Part shown: positions 58,833-64,000 of the stretch, one piece after another | How positions within the stretch are numbered: position 1 is the first letter of the stretch | Layout: each line of letters opens with the position of its first letter | Assembly (NCBI GenBank): GCA_910573755.1 | Contig: CAJTBO010000017.1 | Span: 40,266 to 104,265 of the forward strand | Direction: 5' to 3' | Origin: Lachnospiraceae bacterium | GTDB taxonomy: Bacteria; Bacillota; Clostridia; Lachnospirales; Lachnospiraceae | Length of the DNA: 64,000 bases | Made by a program: the position numbers and the translations under genes | The notes under the pieces: model-generated | What the model saw: the letters and a program-made list of their open reading frames with translations, nothing else | The model's database searches: none | Told to the model about the DNA's origin: nothing

Positions 58833-59744
58833 ATGAGAAAAATAATTGATGTATCAAGTTATCAGGGAAGTATCAATTGGAAAAGTGTAAAGAATGCAGG
58901 GATTGAAGGGGCTATCCTCAAGGTCATTCGTAAGGATCTTAATCCGGATAAACAGTTTGAAGCAAACTGGAAGGAATGTATGGAAGCAGGCATGCCTGTT
59001 ATAGGAGTATATAATTACTCTTATGCGACCACAGAGGCAAAAGCGATGGCCGATGCTTTAAACGTTGTTCGGATCTTGAATGGGCGAAAGACCAAAGTAT
59101 GGCTGGATGTAGAGGATTCTTGCCAGAAAGGACTCGGAATGAAGCTGATCAGCATCATCAAGGAGTACCAGAAAACAATAGTAAGTGCTGGTCTGGAATT
59201 CGGTGTGTATACAGGTCTTTCGTTCTATAACAGCTACGTCAAACCGTACAGAACGCTTTTGGACTGTAATTTCTGGATTGCTCGTTATCCGTCAAGTAAG
59301 AAATTATATGTAACATCAATGCCGGAAGACAAATATATGCCGGCTATCATGCACACGCTGGAAGGATGGCAGTTCGGCAGTACGGCGAGGATATCGGGTA
59401 TCAATGGGGATGTAGATATCAACCTCTGGTACGAAGAGAAATATTTTACAAAAACAGTATCTACAGTATATGGCGGTCTGGACTATGCATTGGTATTCGA
59501 TGCGTCATATTACGCTGAAAGATACAGGGATCTGAAAGCCGCTTACGGCACGGATGGAGCATTGCTGTTTTACCATTTCATAGCGCACGGGATGAGCGAA
59601 GGAAGACAGGCAATTGATACATTCAGTGTACAGGCCTACAAAGCCAGATATCAGGATCTGCAGAAAGCTTTTGGAGAGAATCTTCCGCTTTACTATCAGC
59701 ACTATATCCGGTTTGGCGCAGCAGAAGGACGAAAGGCGTTGTAA
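58833..59744 (+). CDS. Endolysin: GH25 lysozyme with C-terminal repeats
   Basis: Muramidase cleaving the MurNAc-GlcNAc bond for host lysis. Residues 1-205 are the GH25 barrel: IIDVSSYQGSINWKSVKNAG, catalytic acids in VWLDVED, and WQFGSTARISGINGDVDINL. Residues 220-303 contain two copies of a motif (FDASYYAERYRDL...HGMSEGRQA and FSVQAYKARYQDL...GAAEGRKA) that is probably the wall-binding part. No signal peptide, so it depends on the holin. RBS AAAGGAG. Confidence 0.93.
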   Translation: MRKIIDVSSYQGSINWKSVKNAGIEGAILKVIRKDLNPDKQFEANWKECMEAGMPVIGVYNYSYATTEAKAMADALNVVRILNGRKTKVWLDVEDSCQKGLGMKLISIIKEYQKTIVSAGLEFGVYTGLSFYNSYVKPYRTLLDCNFWIARYPSSKKLYVTSMPEDKYMPAIMHTLEGWQFGSTARISGINGDVDINLWYEEKYFTKTVSTVYGGLDYALVFDASYYAERYRDLKAAYGTDGALLFYHFIAHGMSEGRQAIDTFSVQAYKARYQDLQKAFGENLPLYYQHYIRFGAAEGRKAL

Positions 59745-59772
59745 GTGGCATCATAAAAAAGGGCGGTAGGTG

Positions 59773-60123
59773 TTATCCTGCCGCCTGTTCTTTAAGTAAA
59801 TCAATCCATTTCTGATTAGGGTTCATCCATTCTCCGGCATTGATATAAAATTCTAGGTGTAAATCCGGCATTGCGTGTTTATCATATCTGACTTTGCCCT
59901 CAACCACATCAAATGTATTGCATCCATGCCATTCTCTTGTTTTAGTATTAAAATAATTTTCATAAATGAGAATGTGCCGATTGCCAGAAATGGACATCTT
60001 TTCAGCTTGTTTAAGAGCCTTGTCAAATTCATCAAAGAGATAATAGTCGAAGTGCATATTATCCCTCACAAGGTATTCAAACAGCGGTCTATCAGTTTTA
60101 TTTTTCATTGGATACTTTGTCAT
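59773..60123 (-). CDS. Small phage protein of unknown function
   Basis: 116 aa from ATG 60123 (GAGAAGGAT upstream): YYLFDEFDKALKQAEKMSIS and HLEFYINAGEWMNPNQKWID. First of six reverse-strand small genes (59773-61368) converging on the lysis genes. No family recognised. Confidence 0.55.
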   Translation of the reverse strand: MTKYPMKNKTDRPLFEYLVRDNMHFDYYLFDEFDKALKQAEKMSISGNRHILIYENYFNTKTREWHGCNTFDVVEGKVRYDKHAMPDLHLEFYINAGEWMNPNQKWIDLLKEQAAG

Positions 60124-60170
60124 ATCCTTCTCGCTTTCTCCCTGCATTACCCGGCAGGAACGGGGTAAAA

Positions 60171-60368
60171 TTATCTGCTTACAGCATAATTAGCAAATTC
60201 TTCCGGTGTTATGCAAAGGGTGGCAATAGCGAGGCTGTAAACCCATTTTTCTGCCGCTTCTTTGCTTTCTTTATGGAGTATTTCAAGCATTTTCTTTTGG
60301 ACTTCCTCTTTTTCGGTAAGCTCCATCACTCTAGCTCCTAAAATTTTGTATGCTTCATTATCTGTCAT
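60171..60368 (-). CDS. Small phage protein of unknown function
   Basis: 65 aa from ATG 60368 with GAAGGGAAGAT: MTDNEAYKILGARVMELTEK, helical and acidic. No family recognised. Confidence 0.5.
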   Translation of the reverse strand: MTDNEAYKILGARVMELTEKEEVQKKMLEILHKESKEAAEKWVYSLAIATLCITPEEFANYAVSR

Positions 60369-60411
60369 ATCTTCCCTTCTTTCTCCCGGCGCATCCCCGC
60401 CGGGTGGGTGA

Positions 60412-60636
60412 TTATTCATTAACGATTATTTCCCCAGATTCCAAAGGTCTCAATCCAACGCATACCTTGTATTTTATCCCAGTTTTTTCTGGTCTAGAAA
60501 GGTATTCCAAAAGCATTTTTTCTGCCTCAAAAGAATCATTTGCTAATAATTGGAAATGCCAATATTCAGTATCGCGAACATTATCGCTTTTCTGTAAATT
60601 GGCCAAAAAATTATATGTAATTCTTTGTGTTATCAT
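60412..60636 (-). CDS. Small phage protein of unknown function
   Basis: 74 aa with CAGGAGGATATA before ATG 60636: ITYNFLANLQKSDNVRDTEY and a beta-like KVCVGLRPLESGEIIV. No family recognised. Confidence 0.5.
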   Translation of the reverse strand: MITQRITYNFLANLQKSDNVRDTEYWHFQLLANDSFEAEKMLLEYLSRPEKTGIKYKVCVGLRPLESGEIIVNE

Positions 60637-60648
60637 TATATCCTCCTG

Positions 60649-60852
60649 TTAAAAAATAGAATGTTTTTCAAGTAATTCTTCTGCACATACATCCGGAATT
60701 GTAAGATTTTCTGGCATTGTCACATCGCACAATGCAGAATAAATCCTGCATGCTCCTAAAGCATCTTCTTCTGTCTTATAAAAAAGATATGTTTCTCCGA
60801 ATATCCCTCGCATGCCTGTTAAAGTTATTTTATATATTGTTTTTTTCTTCAT
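60649..60852 (-). CDS. Small phage protein of unknown function
   Basis: 67 aa: MKKKTIYKITLTGMRGIFGE, then FYKTEEDALGACRIYSALCD. Its start overlaps the stop of the upstream gene by four bases. No family recognised. Confidence 0.5.
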   Translation of the reverse strand: MKKKTIYKITLTGMRGIFGETYLFYKTEEDALGACRIYSALCDVTMPENLTIPDVCAEELLEKHSIF

Positions 60853-61100
60853 CTTGCATGCACCACTTTCTTTGCCTTTTTATAATCGTAAACGAGATCA
60901 AGATATTCATCTTTTCCCAAATATAAAGGTATAGTTATAAATCCCTCTTCACAGAAACACTTCCATCCTTCTTTTTTGAGTAGTTCTGCAAGATCATCTG
61001 CTTTTTTAGTTTCTTCCTTATTATCCTCATCATACCAAATCCATGCCTCTGGGTTCTTTCGTTCTTCCTCTATATTTCTTCCTTTATACTGTATTGTCAT
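60849..61100 (-). CDS. Small phage protein of unknown function
   Basis: 83 aa; ATG 61100 lies eight bases after GGAGG (61106 is too close). Acidic middle (WIWYDEDNKEETKKADDLAE), then FITIPLYLGKDEYLDLVYDY. No family recognised. Confidence 0.5.
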   Translation of the reverse strand: MTIQYKGRNIEEERKNPEAWIWYDEDNKEETKKADDLAELLKKEGWKCFCEEGFITIPLYLGKDEYLDLVYDYKKAKKVVHAR

Positions 61101-61119
61101 TTCCATGTCCTCCATAAGT

Positions 61120-61368
61120 TTATAAATTATTAGTTGCCAGTAAATACATTCTCTGATCTCTTGATAATTCAAAAGATGTGATTGATATCCCGCTTTTCAT
61201 CTCTTCGTTTGGGACTTCTTTTACAAAAATCATCTGACCATCTTTAGCCCTGTAAAATACTCTTGTGAGACAGCTTTCACAATCATCAAACCGAACCACA
61301 TATTTATCTCCGAGGATATCCTGTAATTCATTTGCTATTATCATCTGCTTTTGTTCTTCTTTTGTCAT
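61120..61368 (-). CDS. Small phage protein of unknown function
   Basis: 82 aa: MTKEEQKQMIIANELQDILG and FDDCESCLTRVFYRAKDGQM, with a CxxC pair. GGAGGACACGG upstream. It is the first gene of the reverse-strand set; its promoter should lie between 61369 and 61517, shared with the divergent HTH gene. Confidence 0.5.
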   Translation of the reverse strand: MTKEEQKQMIIANELQDILGDKYVVRFDDCESCLTRVFYRAKDGQMIFVKEVPNEEMKSGISITSFELSRDQRMYLLATNNL

Positions 61369-61517
61369 GTTCCGTGTCCTCCGTTCCTTTTATAAGTCTA
61401 ATATACACTATTTTTTATATACTGTCAACACTTTTTTATAAATAATTTTATATGAAATAAATTGAATAATTGACTAAATATAAATTATAGTGTATTCTAT
61501 TGCAAAGGAGGTACGGC

Positions 61518-61736
61518 ATGAACGTGAGGGAATACATTAAACTATGTTGTGTGAAAAAAGGAAATATATCAGAAGCGGAACTTGCTAGACGGACGGGGCA
61601 GACGCCGCAAAATATGAATAATAAGCATAAGCGGAATACATTCAAAATTTCTGAATTGGAGAAAATAGCAGAGGCATTGGATGCTGAATTGAAAATTTCA
61701 TTTATTGACAAAGAAACTGGGGAGCCTATTATATAA
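61518..61736 (+). CDS. HTH (XRE) regulator
   Basis: 72 aa with an XRE-type helix-turn-helix (EAELARRTGQTPQNMNNKHK; FKISELEKIAEALDAEL). ATG 61518 after AAAGGAGG. Divergent from the reverse-strand gene set, so it probably controls that set or itself. Confidence 0.75.
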   Translation: MNVREYIKLCCVKKGNISEAELARRTGQTPQNMNNKHKRNTFKISELEKIAEALDAELKISFIDKETGEPII

Positions 61737-61754
61737 AATCTCCCACGACAAGGG

Positions 61755-61776
61755 GCGGCAGTGATGCCGCTCTTTT
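61755..61776 (+). terminator. Terminator after the HTH gene
   Basis: GCGGCA/TGCCGC stem, GTGA loop, TCTTTTT. Confidence 0.75.
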
Positions 61777-61961
61777 TGCGCTTAACTTTGGTACAACTCC
61801 CAATGCAATCTGTTTTATAATTATATCGTGAGGATAGCCTGACGGAGCGAAAGCGGCAATCCCTAGCCGTTTGGAAGTTCTGTTTTTAATTTTGTCCTTT
61901 TCTGGTTCTCATATTTTCCGCCTTTCCGGCCAGCGGCTTCAGACCGCCGGCCCTTACTATT

Positions 61962-62420
61962 TTATGCTTTTGCCAGGATAGCGGCCGAAATGCTTTTATA
62001 AAATCCTTGAATATTGATTTGCTTCTTCACGATTTCGCTATCTTCTCCAAAATTCCAGGAATCGCGGCAGATCCTTTCGGTAAGTTCTCCGGCTTTCTCT
62101 TTGAAGAATTCGACAACTTCCGCCCGGCTGATTCCGGTCTTGACTTCAATTTCGGCGTGTTCCTTGTTCCACTTGTTAGCTTCCGCCGTTTTCGCCCGGT
62201 CACTTACAAAAACCGCAATCGGCCAGAAACAAAGGGTTTTCTTCGCCTGGCTGATTTTGCCACGCTTCGATATTTTACGAAGGCAGTAGTCAGAGCCAGA
62301 CCAGCCCGGATCCCCGTTTGAATACTCCACGAAGTAAAGCCCGTTATCAGTTTTGAAATATGATCCAGTGATTTCTACAATGTCGCCCGTTTTAATTTCG
62401 ATTCCGTTTTTATCTGTCAT
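61962..62420 (-). CDS. Phage protein of unknown function
   Basis: 152 aa. The N-terminus (MTDKNGIEIKTGDIVEITGS) resembles the SH3-like start of YopX-type proteins; the C-terminal half is helical (SRAEVVEFFKEKAGELTERI). GGAAAGGAAGG upstream. Divergent from the regulator at 62563 with operators between. Confidence 0.6.
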   Translation of the reverse strand: MTDKNGIEIKTGDIVEITGSYFKTDNGLYFVEYSNGDPGWSGSDYCLRKISKRGKISQAKKTLCFWPIAVFVSDRAKTAEANKWNKEHAEIEVKTGISRAEVVEFFKEKAGELTERICRDSWNFGEDSEIVKKQINIQGFYKSISAAILAKA

Positions 62421-62457
62421 TTTTATTTTCCTTCCTTTCCTTTGATAAGTTCATTAT

Positions 62458-62506
62458 AAACCAATATTAGTTTAATATCAAGGGGATTTTAAACTTTTTT
62501 TGGATT
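62458..62506. promoter_or_regulatory. Operators between divergent genes at 62420 and 62563
   Basis: AAACCAATATTAGTTTA (62458-62474) and an inverted copy, reverse complement of AATCCAAAAAAAGTTTA (62490-62506). Same element recurs at 62764 and 62798. Confidence 0.6.
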
Positions 62507-62562
62507 ATTTTTGTTGACTTTTTTTAGAAGTCAAATTAAAATAAGGAAAAGGAGGTTTTGCT

Positions 62563-62781
62563 ATGCTCGTATATAAAATAGATGTAATAGAAACATTGAA
62601 GGAGTCAGGATATAATAGCACCAGGATATTAAGGGAAAACATACTTAGCCAGTCCGCTATGCAGAAGCTGAGAAAAGGGGATATGGTGGGCATAAAGACG
62701 TTAGAGCAACTTTGTGAGTTATTAGATATGCAGCCAGGTAACATTATTAAATATGTGGAAGATAAACCAAAAAAAGTTTAA
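62563..62781 (+). CDS. HTH (XRE/HTH_26) regulator
   Basis: 72 aa: NSTRILRENILSQSAMQKLR and KTLEQLCELLDMQPGNIIKY, the short Cro/HTH_26 type. AAAGGAGG before ATG 62563. Operator-like copies lie before the gene, across its stop codon and inside the next promoter, so it probably autoregulates and controls the genes after it. Confidence 0.75.
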   Translation: MLVYKIDVIETLKESGYNSTRILRENILSQSAMQKLRKGDMVGIKTLEQLCELLDMQPGNIIKYVEDKPKKV

Positions 62782-62818
62782 AAAATGCATTGACAATAAA
62801 CCAAAAATAGTTTATAAT
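62764..62818 (+). promoter_or_regulatory. Consensus promoter with operators
   Basis: TTGACA (62790-62795), 17-base spacer, TATAAT (62813-62818). AAACCAAAAATAGTTTA (62798-62814) fills the spacer; another copy (62764-62780) lies just upstream, over the regulator's stop. Confidence 0.8.
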
Positions 62819-62876
62819 TGTATTATCAAGTGAAGCAAAGCTTGGTAATACCTCGAAAGGGGAGAAAGGAGAACAG

Positions 62877-63023
62877 ATGGAAGATATGACGAAAGAAGAA
62901 ATGCAACGTTTCTTGAACCGTGAAGCAGAAAAGGGAAGTACAGAATATGAAGCTTTGAAGGCATTAGCGGACATTCTGGGAATTGAATTTCCAGAACTGA
63001 AACAAAAGAAAAGGGCTGAATGA
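62877..63023 (+). CDS. Small acidic/basic helical protein
   Basis: 48 aa, MEDMTKEEMQRFLNREAEKG then EYEALKALADILGIEFPELK. AAAGGAGAACAG precedes the ATG. Driven by the strong operator-containing promoter. Its stop overlaps the next start (ATGA). Function unknown. Confidence 0.55.
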   Translation: MEDMTKEEMQRFLNREAEKGSTEYEALKALADILGIEFPELKQKKRAE

Positions 63024-63208
63024 ACAGCCCCAAACACAAAACTAAAAAGGGCGGCAGACCAGCCGCCCGATTCAAAAAGAATTATAGCAAAATAAAGATT
63101 GGAAAGCAAATAAAAAAAGAAAAGAGATCATCTATAATCACATACAATAAAGTCTCTGGTGATGACATAGTATACATCACTAGTACAGCATTGCTTAAAT
63201 ATCAGTGA
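63020..63208 (+). CDS. Small basic protein, possibly cut by an IS
   Basis: 62 aa, very basic (MNSPKHKTKKGGRPAARFKK), coupled to the preceding gene. Its last codons lie at the border of the IS630-type element, so the natural C-terminus may be lost. GC-rich hairpins GGGCT/AGCCC and GGGCGGC/GCCGCCC lie at its 5' end. Possibly nucleic acid binding. Confidence 0.45.
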   Translation: MNSPKHKTKKGGRPAARFKKNYSKIKIGKQIKKEKRSSIITYNKVSGDDIVYITSTALLKYQ

Positions 63209-64000
63209 TTAAATTGCCAATGGTATACCGGCATATGTCCACTTAAATGGATGTGCCGTAAGATTGTATTGTTCAATAAAGCGCAGGATGCTGGCTTCCA
63301 GTTCTGCTATTGACAGGTAGCTTTTCCGCTTCAGCAGCTTCCGGTTAATGATGCCAAACCATATCTCAATCTGGTTCATCCAGGAACTGTGTTTCGGAGT
63401 ATAGACAAAGCGGATCCGGTGGGAAGGGTCATGCAGGAAATCCGCCCGGCTTTCCATACTTTTAAGGATACCTGTTTTCCCTTTTTTGCCCAGTTCCACG
63501 CCAGGGGCACAGGCTTCTGCCACAAAGCGCACAAGGGCTTCTGATTTGTGGGTGTTCAGGCCATCGCATATAAATGTCCACGGGGCTTGCGGGTCTGTCC
63601 CTGTCAATGCTTTTACGGCTTCCACAAAATCATCTTCTGTGCGTGTGGAGTTTAGATACGGCATTTCCATACGGCCTGTCGCAACATCAAAGAATCCGAT
63701 GAGGCTGGTCGTGCCATGGCGGATATACTCAAACTCCATTTTGGCGCACTGGCCGGGTAATGGGAGCTTATCGGGATATTTATGTTCCAACGCCTGTACC
63801 CCGGTCATTTCATCCGTGGAAACAATGTGCGCGCCTTCCCGGCTTTGTTCCCGGGCACTCTGGTAGAGGCCGCAGATTTCGTTTACTTTCCGCGCAAAAG
63901 ATTCCGGGGCTTCTGCCTTTTCCGAAGAATGAAGCCAGTAACGAATTTTGTGGGGATGTAAATCTACCTCATTTTTAAAAAACGGCTGACAGATTTCTCA
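63185..64000 (-). mobile_element. IS630-type insertion sequence, partial
   Basis: The element begins just right of about 63185-63208 and extends past the right edge. IS630 elements insert at TA dinucleotides; the exact end and inverted repeat cannot be fixed with only one terminus visible. Confidence 0.7.
63209..63997 (-). CDS. IS630-family transposase, DDE part (orfB)
   Basis: The reverse frame is open from a stop at 63998-64000 to TAA at 63209; the first ATG is at 63808 but homology (LHPHKIRYWLHSS, then IVSTDEMTGVQALEHKYPD) begins before it. Catalytic acids of the DDE domain: Asp in VSTDEM, Asp in FICDGLNTHKS, Glu in NQIEIWFGIINRKLL. In the neighbouring frame an upstream orf ends SVSRFLKMR; the heptamer T-TTT-TTA (63982-63976 on the reverse strand) at that point would join both by -1 frameshifting. 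The 5' part is outside the window. Confidence 0.85.
   Translation of the reverse strand, partial: EICQPFFKNEVDLHPHKIRYWLHSSEKAEAPESFARKVNEICGLYQSAREQSREGAHIVSTDEMTGVQALEHKYPDKLPLPGQCAKMEFEYIRHGTTSLIGFFDVATGRMEMPYLNSTRTEDDFVEAVKALTGTDPQAPWTFICDGLNTHKSEALVRFVAEACAPGVELGKKGKTGILKSMESRADFLHDPSHRIRFVYTPKHSSWMNQIEIWFGIINRKLLKRKSYLSIAELEASILRFIEQYNLTAHPFKWTYAGIPLAI

Overview
The window reads as a gut-type Clostridia chromosome, most likely Lachnospiraceae (Bacillota). The signs are an L20-type leader before infC-rpmI-rplT with an AUU-started infC, a nickel-pincer (lar) gene cluster with an ECF nickel transporter, a surface protein with a membrane-anchoring C-terminus, and strong Shine-Dalgarno sites throughout. 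The taxon is inference; no rRNA lies in the window.

Chromosomal part (1-12460): the C-terminal end of a repeat-containing surface protein (cut by the window edge), a terminator, the infC-rpmI-rplT operon, the dipeptidase pepD, a FucU/RbsD-type sugar mutarotase, then nikMN-nikQ-nikO (nickel import) and larB-larC-larE (synthesis of the nickel-pincer nucleotide cofactor). No larA-type racemase is present, so the enzyme using the cofactor must be elsewhere. LarC carries a very long histidine-rich insertion, partly built from a 72-bp tandem duplication.

Prophage (12461 to beyond the right edge): a tRNA-Pro-like 3' end fragment followed by an inward-facing tyrosine integrase marks the left attachment site. 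The order is integrase, a Sel1-repeat cargo gene and IS110 remnant, CI/Cro switch with four regularly spaced operators, small early genes, a PAPS-reductase-like protein translationally coupled to a cytosine-5 DNA methyltransferase, an adenine methyltransferase, a TubZRC-type partition locus (decamer iterons, TubR, TubZ), replisome organizer and DnaC-like loader, late regulator, iteron-bearing late promoter, second small recombinase, then lambda-like head genes (terS, terL, portal, protease with nested scaffold, decoration, major capsid) joined to a contractile P2-like tail (sheath, tube, tail chaperone with a -1 frameshift, tape measure, X, D, V, U, W, J, I, fibre). So the virion is predicted to be a myovirus.

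The most striking part is 53.8-56.8 kb. The tail fibre gene contains a short site (core TATAGTGA) that recurs three more times, twice on the opposite strand, each copy in the same reading phase and each followed by a different promoterless fibre C-terminus. A dedicated tyrosine recombinase sits in the middle, next to a small hydrophobic type I toxin-like gene. This is best explained as a shufflon-like switch that exchanges the receptor-binding tip of the phage tail.

After the fibre come a DUF4376-like protein, membrane proteins, holin and a GH25 lysin, then a reverse-strand set of small unknown genes, two more HTH regulators (one with its own set of operators) and an IS630-type transposase that runs into the right edge. 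The right attachment site and the restored tRNA were not seen.
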